64,000 nucleotides of DNA from positions 31,198-95,197 of the forward strand of contig JBGQBN010000011.1 of the NCBI GenBank assembly GCA_041494805.1, given 5' to 3'. Positions 6,529 to 14,276 of this stretch are shown in pieces. Numbering within the stretch: position 1 is the stretch's first letter; each line of letters starts with the position of its first letter. A program made the position numbers and the translations under genes. The notes under the pieces were generated by a model. It was given only the letters and a program-made list of their open reading frames with translations, had not been told where the DNA came from and made no database searches. This stretch comes from JBGQBN01 sp041494805 (GTDB taxonomy: Bacteria > Acidobacteriota > Terriglobia > Terriglobales > Acidobacteriaceae).

Positions 6529-8934
6529 GTGACCACAGCCAAGGAAAAATTCGAGACCAAGAAACTTCCCATGATGCCTATCCGGGACGTGGTCATCTTC
6601 CCTCACATGATGACCCCGTTCGTGGTGGGCCGGGAATCGAGCGTGCGCGCGCTGGAAGAGGCATTGGCCGCCGACAAGAAGATTTTCCTGGCCACGCAGC
6701 ATGACGCCAGCGTGGACGAGCCCAAGCCCAACGAGATTTACCAGGTGGGCACGATCGTCAACATCGTACAAAGCCTCAAGCTGCCTGACGGCAATATTAA
6801 GGTCCTGGTCGAGGGCATCGAGCGGGGCAAAATCCTGCAAATCAGCGAGACCGAAGGCTTCATGCAGGTGTCGGTCCGGGTGGCCCGGTATGCGACCGAG
6901 ACTACGCCGCAGATCGAAACCGGGATGCAGCGGGTCACATCGCTCTTCGAGCAGTACGTGAAGCTGTGCCAGTCCCTGAATTACGAGACCATGATCGCGG
7001 CGGTGCGCATGGAAGATCCCGCCAAGCTCACGGACACGATTGCCGCCAACCTGCAGCTTTCCATTGAAGAAAAGCAAGAATTGCTCGAGATCTTCGATCC
7101 AGCCGAGCGCCTTAGCCGGATCGGAGATGTTCTCGACATCGAAATCGAGAAGCTGAACATGGACCGCACCATCCAGTCCCGGGTGAAGCGGCAGATGGAG
7201 CGTGCGCAGAAAGAGTATTACCTCAACGAAAAGATCAAGGCCATCCAGAAGGAACTGGGACGGGGAGAGAAAAGCGAATTCGACGAACTAAAAAAGAAGA
7301 TCGAATCTGCCGGCATGCCCAAGGAAGTGCGCGACAAGGCCATGCAGGAGTTGAAGAAGATCGAGGCCATGCCGCCGATGTCGGCCGAGTCCACCGTCTC
7401 GCGCAACTACTTGGACTGGCTGCTGGCCGTGCCGTGGAAGAAACGCTCCAAGGAAATTCGCAACATTAGCCGCGCCGAGAAGGTACTGAACGAAGATCAT
7501 TACGGGCTGGAGAAGATCAAGGAGCGCATCCTGGAATTCCTGGCCGTCCGCCAGTTGGTAAAGAATCCCAAAGGCTCGATTCTGTGCTTCGTGGGGCCTC
7601 CGGGAGTGGGCAAGACTTCGTTGGGTATGTCCATCGCCAAGGCCACAGGGCGCAAGTTTGTCCGCATGTCGCTGGGTGGGGTACGTGATGAGGCAGAAAT
7701 CCGCGGTCATCGGCGGACGTACATCGGCGCCCTGCCGGGGCAGATCATCCAGATGATGAAGAAAGCAGGGACCAAGAATCCGGTCTTCATGCTGGATGAA
7801 GTGGACAAGATGTCCATGGACTTCCGCGGTGACCCGTCGGCGGCTCTGCTGGAAGTGCTCGATCCGGAGCAGAACGTCATGTTCGTGGACCACTACCTGG
7901 ACGTGGAATACGACCTTTCACAGGTCTTCTTCATTGCCACCGCGAATGTGATCCACACCATCCCGCCCGCGCTGCAGGACCGCATGGAAGTGCTGCGGCT
8001 GCACGGTTACACTGAACTGGAAAAGGTCGAGATCGCCAAGCAGTTCCTGGTGAAGAAGCAGATGTTGCAGGGCGGGTTGACCGAGAAAAATCTGAAGTTC
8101 ACGGACGGCGCAATCACCAGCATGATTCGGTCCTACACCCGGGAAGCCGGCGTGCGGAACCTGGAGCGCGAGATCGGCAATGTCTGCCGCAAAGTAGCGC
8201 GCAAGGTGGTTAAGGAAGGTGAAAGCTATAACGTCGCCATCTCGCCGGAAAACGTGAACGATTTCCTGGGAGTGATCAAATTCCGCGATACGCTGGCGCA
8301 CGAGAAGAGTGAAGTCGGACTGGTCACAGGTCTGGCCTGGACCGAGGCTGGCGGATCTATCCTGAGCACCGAAGCCACGGTGGTGGACGGCAAGGGCAAG
8401 CTGATGCTGACCGGGAAGCTGGGCGACGTGATGCAGGAGTCGGCGCAAGCGGCCATGTCGTACGTACGCTCGCGAGCTGCCCGGCTGGGCCTGCCGCGCG
8501 ATTTCTACCGCAACCTCGATATTCACGTGCACGTGCCCGAAGGCGCAATCCCAAAGGATGGGCCGTCGGCCGGCATCACCATCGCTACTGCCATCGCCAG
8601 CGCACTGAGTAAGATCCCGGTGCGACGCGATCTAGCCATGACGGGGGAGATCACGCTGCGCGGCAAGGTACTGGCTATCGGCGGGCTGAAAGAAAAACTG
8701 CTGGCAGCCCACCGGGCGGGCTTGTTTGAAGTCATTCTGCCTCAGGACAACGAAAAGGATCTAGCCGAAGTGCCGGAGAACCTGCGCAACGCCATGAAAC
8801 TGCATTTTGTTGACACCATGGACCAAGTTCTCGCAGTGGCGCTGGAGCGGCCACTGCCAACCATGAATGACGAGACGGCGCAGCCCATCGCGCCGATTGC
8901 GCAACCCGGGGAGAGTCCAACCGCGCACCAGTAG
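6529..8934 (+). CDS. lon: ATP-dependent protease Lon
   Basis: Lon (801 residues) is a homo-oligomeric AAA+ serine protease for misfolded and regulatory proteins in the cytoplasm. The N-terminal LAN substrate-binding domain covers about residues 10-205, followed by a coiled-coil linker. Walker A is GPPGVGKT (356-363), with Walker B in VFMLDEVDKM. The proteolytic dyad is Ser680 in PKDGPSAG and Lys723 in LKEKLL, as in E. coli (679/722). The start is GTG 6529 with GGAG 5 bases upstream. It closes the tig-clpP-clpX-lon block and is followed by a good intrinsic terminator. The C-terminal tail of about 30 residues is Pro- and Ala-rich and likely disordered. Confidence 0.97.
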   Translation: MTTAKEKFETKKLPMMPIRDVVIFPHMMTPFVVGRESSVRALEEALAADKKIFLATQHDASVDEPKPNEIYQVGTIVNIVQSLKLPDGNIKVLVEGIERGKILQISETEGFMQVSVRVARYATETTPQIETGMQRVTSLFEQYVKLCQSLNYETMIAAVRMEDPAKLTDTIAANLQLSIEEKQELLEIFDPAERLSRIGDVLDIEIEKLNMDRTIQSRVKRQMERAQKEYYLNEKIKAIQKELGRGEKSEFDELKKKIESAGMPKEVRDKAMQELKKIEAMPPMSAESTVSRNYLDWLLAVPWKKRSKEIRNISRAEKVLNEDHYGLEKIKERILEFLAVRQLVKNPKGSILCFVGPPGVGKTSLGMSIAKATGRKFVRMSLGGVRDEAEIRGHRRTYIGALPGQIIQMMKKAGTKNPVFMLDEVDKMSMDFRGDPSAALLEVLDPEQNVMFVDHYLDVEYDLSQVFFIATANVIHTIPPALQDRMEVLRLHGYTELEKVEIAKQFLVKKQMLQGGLTEKNLKFTDGAITSMIRSYTREAGVRNLEREIGNVCRKVARKVVKEGESYNVAISPENVNDFLGVIKFRDTLAHEKSEVGLVTGLAWTEAGGSILSTEATVVDGKGKLMLTGKLGDVMQESAQAAMSYVRSRAARLGLPRDFYRNLDIHVHVPEGAIPKDGPSAGITIATAIASALSKIPVRRDLAMTGEITLRGKVLAIGGLKEKLLAAHRAGLFEVILPQDNEKDLAEVPENLRNAMKLHFVDTMDQVLAVALERPLPTMNDETAQPIAPIAQPGESPTAHQ

Positions 8935-8935
8935 T

Positions 8936-8978
8936 TTTCAATTCTCAGTTCTCGGTTGTCAGTTTCCGGTTGTCAGTG
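8936..8978. repeat. Degenerate TCAGTTCTCGGTTGTCAG-type intergenic repeat
   Basis: Just after lon, short units such as TTCTCAGTTCTCGGTTGTCAG and TTTCCGGTTGTCAG follow each other with small changes. Similar runs occur at 16502-16546 and 30705-30766. It is non-coding and of unknown role; copies sit at gene ends. Confidence 0.5.
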
Positions 8979-8980
8979 AT

Positions 8981-9006
8981 GGCCCGCAAATGCGGGCCTT
9001 TCTCTT
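8981..9006 (+). terminator. Intrinsic terminator after lon
   Basis: A perfect 8-bp stem GGCCCGCA/TGCGGGCC with loop AA (8981-8998) is followed by TTTCTCTT. Stem GC content and the T-rich tail fit a Rho-independent terminator ending the lon transcript. Confidence 0.8.
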
Positions 9007-9043
9007 GCTGGGGGTCTTACAATAGGCTAGAAATCGGTGAGGC

Positions 9044-9280
9044 ATGGAACCGAATCTCCAACCGGACGAAAACAAGAGCTTCTTCCGACGTGCGGCAGGC
9101 CTGATTGTCGCTGTGGCGGTGGTCTTGGTCCTTCTGATCGGGCTGCCTAACTACCGATGGTTCTTCCTGATCAGTGTCGGGATTGGGCTGGTGGTAGCTG
9201 CGATCCTTTACATATGGCACAGGTTCAAGCCGCTCAAGGAAGACGACGTCGAACACAAGCGTCCTCTCGGGCTGGAGTAG
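9044..9280 (+). CDS. Small two-helix membrane protein
   Basis: The protein has 78 residues. Its N-terminus is polar and acidic (MEPNLQPDENKSFFRR). Two hydrophobic segments follow, about residues 18-37 and 40-58, separated by NYRW, then a charged tail ending in LGLE. By the positive-inside rule (RR before the first helix, KPLK after the second), both ends are probably cytoplasmic. No family is recognised. A GGTGAGG sequence lies directly before the ATG. The gene is 41 bases from engB on the same strand and may share its transcript; it lies after the lon terminator, so it should have its own promoter. Confidence 0.65.
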   Translation: MEPNLQPDENKSFFRRAAGLIVAVAVVLVLLIGLPNYRWFFLISVGIGLVVAAILYIWHRFKPLKEDDVEHKRPLGLE

Positions 9281-9320
9281 CTCCCCTTGCAAGTTCCCGC
9301 CCGAAACTGCAAACTGTTTC

Positions 9321-9929
9321 ATGCGTGTTCTCTCCCGATTTTTGATGGCCGCGACCGATGCCAGCCACTTCCCTGCTCCCAGCTTGCCGGAAGTAGCATT
9401 CCTGGGGCGGTCGAACGTGGGAAAGTCGAGTGTCATCAATTCGCTGCTGGGCGCGAAGGTGGCCAAGACCAGTTCCACTCCCGGGCGGACCCGGTCCATT
9501 AATTTCTTCGAAGTGCGCTGGCCGGGGAAACCTCAGCCTGAACTGATCTTCACCGACCTGCCCGGTTATGGCTACGCCAAAGTGGCGCGCGAGGTTTCCG
9601 AGCAGTGGCCTAGCTTCATCGAACCCTATCTCCGGGAGCGTCCCTGTCTGGCGCTGTGCCTGGCGCTGGTGGACGTCAACGTGCCGCCCCAGCCCAGTGA
9701 CCGGCAAATGGTGGAGTTCCTCGAGGCCAGCGGACGCCCGTTTCTCATCGTAGCCACCAAGAGCGACCGGCTGTCGAACAACCAATTGCACAACTCTGTC
9801 CGGGCAATGGCACAGGAGTTTCCCCAAGCGCGCATCGTTCCCTATTCGGGTAGGACGGGAACCGGGCACGAGGAACTCTGGCAGCAGATCCGGGCGGGGG
9901 TGGAAAACCACCGCGCTGCCCAATTGTGA
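9321..9929 (+). CDS. engB: Ribosome biogenesis GTPase YihA/YsxC (EngB)
   Basis: EngB is an essential small GTPase for 50S ribosome assembly. The 202 residues match the family. G1 is GRSNVGKS (29-36), G2/switch I is in TPGRTRSINFF, G3 is DLPGYGYA and G4 is TKSD. The N-terminal segment RFLMAATDASHFP aligns with the family's usual helix before PEVAFLGRSN, which supports ATG 9321 over the internal ATG at 9345, although neither has a strong ribosome site. It follows the small membrane protein by 40 bases. A short TTCCC-AAAAA-GGGAA hairpin after the stop has no T tract and is not called a terminator. Confidence 0.93.
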   Translation: MRVLSRFLMAATDASHFPAPSLPEVAFLGRSNVGKSSVINSLLGAKVAKTSSTPGRTRSINFFEVRWPGKPQPELIFTDLPGYGYAKVAREVSEQWPSFIEPYLRERPCLALCLALVDVNVPPQPSDRQMVEFLEASGRPFLIVATKSDRLSNNQLHNSVRAMAQEFPQARIVPYSGRTGTGHEELWQQIRAGVENHRAAQL

Positions 9930-10082
9930 ACTTCTTCCCAAAAAGGGAACCCCGCCGACCTTTGGTAAAGCTAGACTCAGCTCGTAACCACCCTCCTGGA
10001 ACGACTTTCCGTAGGATTCCAAGGTAGAAACCGTGCCGAAGTGTGCGCTCTCTCTTCGTGGAGCTGAGCCGAGAGCGGAGGT

Positions 10083-10754
10083 ATGGACTACCGAACAGAA
10101 ATGCCTGAATACGGTGCCGAAGCTACCCCTAGTAACAGCTCAGAGTACTTACGCGCTCTGAAACGGGGCAATGAGAGCCGGACCCCGCTTGACCCTGCCT
10201 CTTCGCCGCCGGCGGCACCGGCAACCATCCCCGCAATCAGTCCTGCGCCCGCTGCCGAAAAGCGGAAGAGTCCACGGTATAAGTGTGAGGGCAGCGCGGA
10301 GTTCCGCACCGAAGGCATTGACGTGCGCACCTGGGCCAGGGTTACCGATATCAGCCGCAACGGATGCTATGTGGAGATGCAGGCAACCTCTTCGGTGAAC
10401 ACCGCCGTAAGCATGGTCCTTGAAGTGAACGGAATACGCGTGCGGCTTAAAGGAACAGTCAGGACGTCTTACCCCCTCCTGGGTATGGGGATCGAATTTA
10501 CCGAAATCACGGACGAAGACCGGATCCGGCTGGAAGAACTCTTACTCCGGTTGGCGGGTGATGTTTCACCACCACCTGAGATCAAATCCAGGCAGCCAAC
10601 TTCCGTGGTCCCCGATCTACTGATGATCATGGACGCGGGCGCGGCTCTGAATGCGGTGGCAACATTCTTCCAGGACAACCAGGCGCTCACGCGAGAACAG
10701 TTCACGGAGCTGATCGGCAAGAGCCAGAACCGCGACCGAGGTGAGCGGCGCTGA
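10083..10754 (+). CDS. PilZ-domain protein (probable c-di-GMP effector)
   Basis: The protein has 223 residues. The first 55 are Pro- and Ala-rich and probably flexible. A PilZ domain covers about residues 58-155, with the c-di-GMP signature RKSPR (RxxxR) and DISRNG (DxSxxG), so binding is plausible. The last 60 residues form a separate helical tail (LNAVATFFQDNQALTREQF). No output enzyme is attached, so it likely acts by protein contact. GGAGGT directly touches the ATG, leaving no spacer; an internal ATG at 10101 would leave 18 bases, so the start is uncertain. It is the first of four PilZ genes in about 14 kb. Confidence 0.8.
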   Translation: MDYRTEMPEYGAEATPSNSSEYLRALKRGNESRTPLDPASSPPAAPATIPAISPAPAAEKRKSPRYKCEGSAEFRTEGIDVRTWARVTDISRNGCYVEMQATSSVNTAVSMVLEVNGIRVRLKGTVRTSYPLLGMGIEFTEITDEDRIRLEELLLRLAGDVSPPPEIKSRQPTSVVPDLLMIMDAGAALNAVATFFQDNQALTREQFTELIGKSQNRDRGERR

Positions 10755-10912
10755 GCAGTCTGGAGAAGCACCGACAATCAAGCAGCCCGCAGTTTTTGAT
10801 TCGCAGTCCTCCCACACTCAGAGCAGTTCCCCGTAAGCCGAACCTTTGCAGTTACTTCTGTGCGTCCGGGAGGTGCCGGTCTCCGGACGATCCGCTATGA
10901 TGAAACCGCCAT

Positions 10913-11854
10913 ATGGCTACATACCTGATCACAGGCGTTGCCGGGTTCATCGGATCGGCGCTGGCACGGGCAATATTGGCGCAGGGCGACCAGGTGCGCG
11001 GCATCGACAATCTTTCCACAGGAAAGCGCGAGAACCTCGCGGAGATTGCAAGTCGTATTGATCTGCGCGTGGCCGACTTGCTCGACTTGGATGCCTTAAA
11101 CCAGGTCTGCCGCGGGGTGGACTTTGTCCTGCACGAAGCTGCCATTCCCTCCGTGCCTAAATCCGTCCTGGATCCGCTCGGCAACAATCGTGCCAACGTG
11201 GATGCCACGGTGAACGTGCTGGTGGCGGCGCGGGATGCCAAAGTCAAGCGTGTAGTCTATGCAGCTTCTTCTTCCGCTTACGGTGATACGCCCACGCTGC
11301 CCAAGCACGAAGACATGCTGCCCAGCCCAATTTCTCCCTATGCCGTGGCCAAACTGGCCAGCGAACACTACATGGTTTCGTTTTACCGCTGCTACGGACT
11401 GGAGACGGTGTGCCTGCGCTACTTCAATATTTTTGGGCCGCGTCAGGACCCGGCTTCGCCCTACTCTGGGGTGCTGGCCAAGTTCATCACCCAGATGCTC
11501 AAGGGAGAACAGCCCACCATCTTTGGGGATGGCGAGCAGAGCCGCGACTTCACCTACGTGGACAACGCCGTCGATGCCAACTTGCAGGCCTGCAAGGCGC
11601 CGGCCAGTGAAGTCGTCGGACGTGTGTTCAATGTGGCCACGGGCCGGCGGGTCGATTTGAATGAGACTTTCCGGGTGTTGAAGAAACTTATCGGCTACTC
11701 GGGTGAAGTGAAGTACGAACCGGAGCGAGCCGGAGATGTGAAGCACTCTTTGGCAGACATGTCGCGCGCGGAAAAACATCTGGGCTACAAGCCAGCGGTC
11801 GATTTCCAAGAAGGTCTGAGACGGACGATCGAGTGGTATCGAAGTCAGGGGTAA
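10913..11854 (+). CDS. NAD-dependent nucleotide-sugar epimerase (GalE/WbpP-like)
   Basis: This is a 313-residue extended SDR enzyme. The NAD-binding motif GVAGFIG (8-14) is at the N-terminus, SSSAYGD carries the catalytic Ser, and YAVAK carries the YxxxK pair. The mid-region RYFNIFGPRQDP is typical of UDP-glucose/UDP-GlcNAc 4-epimerases, and SPYSGVLAKFI resembles the WbpP group acting on N-acetylated UDP-sugars. It may feed UDP-galactose, UDP-GalNAc or a uronic acid relative to the polysaccharide locus 13 kb away. The exact substrate cannot be read from sequence. A TATGAT box at 10896-10901 lies 11 bases before the ATG, so the 5' leader may be very short. Confidence 0.88.
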   Translation: MATYLITGVAGFIGSALARAILAQGDQVRGIDNLSTGKRENLAEIASRIDLRVADLLDLDALNQVCRGVDFVLHEAAIPSVPKSVLDPLGNNRANVDATVNVLVAARDAKVKRVVYAASSSAYGDTPTLPKHEDMLPSPISPYAVAKLASEHYMVSFYRCYGLETVCLRYFNIFGPRQDPASPYSGVLAKFITQMLKGEQPTIFGDGEQSRDFTYVDNAVDANLQACKAPASEVVGRVFNVATGRRVDLNETFRVLKKLIGYSGEVKYEPERAGDVKHSLADMSRAEKHLGYKPAVDFQEGLRRTIEWYRSQG

Positions 11855-11855
11855 C

Positions 11856-11968
11856 AGTCGTCGGTCGTCAGGTGTCAGGCTTCAACTTCAAGAGGTTCCA
11901 CCCTTCGTTTAGCCGGCATCGAATCTTACAGATTTGGCCCGACGACCGACGACTGACGACCGACGACT
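11856..11968. repeat. Perfect 16-bp inverted repeat, GTCGTCGGTCGTCAG type
   Basis: AGTCGTCGGTCGTCAG (11856-11871) and its exact reverse complement (11953-11968) flank 81 bases, starting right after the epimerase stop. Each arm is built of GTCGTC/GTCGTCGG-like units, and a further partial copy lies at 11940-11952. It could be a small mobile or REP-like element or a bulky transcript 3' end. No T tract follows. Confidence 0.6.
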
Positions 11969-12023
11969 CATTCATTACCTTGGTTATCTAGGGTACGGTT
12001 AGGTGCAAGACTAGAGTGGCGAC

Positions 12024-12698
12024 ATGACACTCTCATCCATGGTAGTTTCGCGCGATTGGCAGGAAGTCAGTGTGCTGGAATGCATTCTTGGCGGTCTTCA
12101 CATCGGTGTTGATGTGGAATCTGAACCGGAGCGCGCCCGGGCTAAGCTCGCAAAATCAAAGATCGACGCCCTAATCGTGGATTGCGACCTGGACGGAACC
12201 GCCGGGTTTCTGCGTGCGTTGTACAACGGGGACTTCCAGAATTCAGTGCCGCTGGTCATCGTGAGCGGTGCGAATGGACGTAACCAACTCAACGTCAGCA
12301 AGGCTTCGTTCGTGTTCGAAAAGCCGATTTCGGTGGAGCAGGCAGTAAAGACCCTATCGGCAGCGCGCAACATGATCCTGGATGGGCGACTCCGCTATCA
12401 CCGTCAAGCACTGGATGTGCCCGTCTCGCTCACCTATGGTCCCCGGAAGCGCCTCAAAGCGCACCTCACGAACCTCAGCCAGGGAGGCATCGGGATCCGC
12501 ATGCAGCGGTCACTTCCAGGGGCAGGTCTGGTTCGGATCAACTTTGCATTGCCCGGGACCAAGCTCTCAGTCAACCTGAAGGGAGAAGTAGCCTGGACAG
12601 ATAAGCAGGGCAACGCGGGAATACGCTTTGTAGTAACCGACGGCAGAGTGAAGCGCGACCTGCAGCTTTGGCTGGAGCAACAGTACCTGACGCAGTAG
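12024..12698 (+). CDS. Receiver-like domain fused to PilZ domain
   Basis: The protein has 224 residues. Residues 1-118 look like a CheY-type receiver: LIVDCDLDG contains the likely phospho-accepting Asp, VIVSG gives the conserved Ser/Thr strand, and FEKPIS the conserved Lys-Pro. Residues 122-222 form a PilZ domain with NLSQGG (N/DxSxxG). The usual RxxxR is not intact: the stretch reads RLRYHRQ, with Leu where the first Arg is expected, so c-di-GMP binding is doubtful. No histidine kinase is adjacent. It may link phosphorelay input to a PilZ output. It converges with the PilZ-RDD gene on the other strand. Confidence 0.75.
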   Translation: MTLSSMVVSRDWQEVSVLECILGGLHIGVDVESEPERARAKLAKSKIDALIVDCDLDGTAGFLRALYNGDFQNSVPLVIVSGANGRNQLNVSKASFVFEKPISVEQAVKTLSAARNMILDGRLRYHRQALDVPVSLTYGPRKRLKAHLTNLSQGGIGIRMQRSLPGAGLVRINFALPGTKLSVNLKGEVAWTDKQGNAGIRFVVTDGRVKRDLQLWLEQQYLTQ

Positions 12699-12735
12699 AC
12701 CAGCTGTCAGTGCTCCGCCGACTGAGGACTGACCA

Positions 12736-13578
12736 CTAGCGAAATCTCGGCCTCTCTTCTTCTTCCGGATACATTCCATTCGCCGTATCGCTGCTGGCGA
12801 GCCGCGCCAAATACGTGCCCGGTGTGGCGCCAATCCAGATGCCGAACAAGAACCAATAGAGCAACGCAAACGTACTGGTAATTCCCAGTGCGATAGCCAA
12901 CGCGATTGGCCAAGCCGGAAAAACGCCGGTCATGGCCAGAGACACCACCGAGAAGAGCAACACAGCCGAGAACAGGATGAGGCCATCGACCAGCCGCGCC
13001 AGACTGCCTGGTGAGATTGGAACAGGACACCAGAGAAGGCGGAGCTTTTCTGGCTGATTCTCCCCTTCTTCTCGGTGAAGTCTAGGGGAGATGGCCTCTT
13101 CGGTTTCGAGGTGGATCGCGGGGCGGGCCGAGGCCGAAAACAGTAACTCCGTGGCCTCCTCGCCGCGCCCGTGGTGAACGAAAATGGAATCCCAGGCAGC
13201 CTGATGAGCCATAGCGAGAAGCTGGGTGAAGAGCCATTCTTTGAGCAGCCGCCGAGAACGCGGAGGGAGATCGAGGAACTCCACGCCCGCTTGTCCCGTG
13301 GCATCGGCCCAAACCACCCGGCCGGCGGTTTCGACGCGGATGCGCGGGCTCAGCAACTCGAAGCGCAAATGTACTTGCTGGTTCGTTCGCAAGGGAGAGA
13401 CTGCCTGTACAGCAATGCCCGCCTCGCTCAGGTCGCGGATGATGCCTCCATTGGCATGATCCAGATTAACGTAGGCCAGGGCGCGAATCTTTTGGCGGTA
13501 TTGGCGGCGCGGGCGGCGCGCTGCAATCACCGCATTCGCAGTCCCGGCACCGGTTACGGGATCGGACCCATACTCCAT
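12736..13578 (-). CDS. PilZ domain fused to RDD-family membrane domain
   Basis: The protein has about 280 residues. An N-terminal PilZ domain (about 20-130) has RRQYR (RxxxR) and DLSEAG (DxSxxG), and ends with the GRVVW and LKEWLF elements also found in the PilZ-GAF-Sel1 protein at 22-24 kb. A linker of about 60 residues leads to an RDD-type membrane module: LARLVDGLI at the start of the first helix, a second hydrophobic hairpin, and GATPGTYLARL after it. This suggests a c-di-GMP-responsive membrane protein. ATG 13578 is given; TTG 13584 has AGGG 7 bases upstream and is an alternative. Confidence 0.75.
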   Translation of the reverse strand: MEYGSDPVTGAGTANAVIAARRPRRQYRQKIRALAYVNLDHANGGIIRDLSEAGIAVQAVSPLRTNQQVHLRFELLSPRIRVETAGRVVWADATGQAGVEFLDLPPRSRRLLKEWLFTQLLAMAHQAAWDSIFVHHGRGEEATELLFSASARPAIHLETEEAISPRLHREEGENQPEKLRLLWCPVPISPGSLARLVDGLILFSAVLLFSVVSLAMTGVFPAWPIALAIALGITSTFALLYWFLFGIWIGATPGTYLARLASSDTANGMYPEEEERPRFR

Positions 13579-13637
13579 GGCCAAATCTTAGCCCTGGGTA
13601 TCACGAGTCCTCAGTAACCGCATTGGTTCGGGGAACG

Positions 13638-13988
13638 TCAGGACGCAGGACGCTGCTGCGAAGGACTGGGGACGGTTTCAGCGGGACTCTGTTGGTTGCG
13701 GTCCCAGGCGATCAGGCGACTGAGATCGTAACTGAAGGGTCCGTAGGCGCGGAAGGCTTTTTCGTCAAAAAGCCGCTTGATTCCGCAGCCCATACAGACC
13801 TGGTAGGACTGCTGCTGGACACGAATCGGCCAGCTCATCTTGCCATGCCAGCACCCGCGCAAGAGCATAAGGGCGGCGCCAGCAATTCCGGCTGCAAGGC
13901 CCAGAGGCCACACCCAACCCGACTTCTCTTTCTCTTCACTCACCTGCCACAGCCCGTAACCACTTCCAACAATTAAGGATATGCTCAA
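13638..13988 (-). CDS. Small membrane protein with a CxxC motif, unknown function
   Basis: The protein has up to 116 residues. A hydrophobic segment near residues 26-45 (VWPLGLAAGIAGAALMLL) is followed by a soluble part with CMGCG, a possible metal or redox CxxC, then YGPFSYDLSRL. No known family is recognised. The start is uncertain: TTG 13988 is the longest option, and GTG about 45 bases downstream would shorten it by 15 residues. Neither has a clear ribosome site. It lies 59 bases upstream of the PilZ-RDD gene on the same strand and may be co-transcribed with it. Confidence 0.5.
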   Translation of the reverse strand: MSISLIVGSGYGLWQVSEEKEKSGWVWPLGLAAGIAGAALMLLRGCWHGKMSWPIRVQQQSYQVCMGCGIKRLFDEKAFRAYGPFSYDLSRLIAWDRNQQSPAETVPSPSQQRPAS

Positions 13989-14125
13989 AAGAAAGGGAGT
14001 GCAATGGCCCCCAGTCGTCGCCAGCCCTCCAGGCCGGTGCGACTCGCGGGGCCGGACTTACCAAAGAGCATGCCGGATGTCCCAACCTTCGTGCGGAGGG
14101 AAATATTGCGATTGTGAACAAACAT

Positions 14126-14146
14126 CTGTAACTTACAGGCTATAGT
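14126..14146 (+). promoter_or_regulatory. Palindrome plus -10 box in the divergent region before the amidase gene
   Basis: CTGTAA-C-TTACAG (14126-14138) is a perfect 13-base palindrome located 2 bases before TATAGT (14141-14146, 5 of 6 to the -10 consensus). There is no good -35 box at 16-18 bases, so the palindrome occupies the place of an activator or repressor site. It lies in the 288-base divergent gap between the small CxxC protein and the amidase gene and could serve either. It is otherwise a gene-free stretch. Confidence 0.4.
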
Positions 14147-14276
14147 CTCGGACGGTTCCCGGGAAAGCCTGTCGAGATGGACCATATGGGTACGCAACTC
14201 GTGAATTGACAGGCGCTTCCCTCCGAACGACACTAGGGCGGTCGTAAGGCAATTCTCGGGATTTCTCACTGTTCTT

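Noticed and set aside
9933..9950. Short TTCCC/GGGAA hairpin after engB
   Set aside because: The stem is only 5 bp and no T tract follows, so it is not called a terminator.
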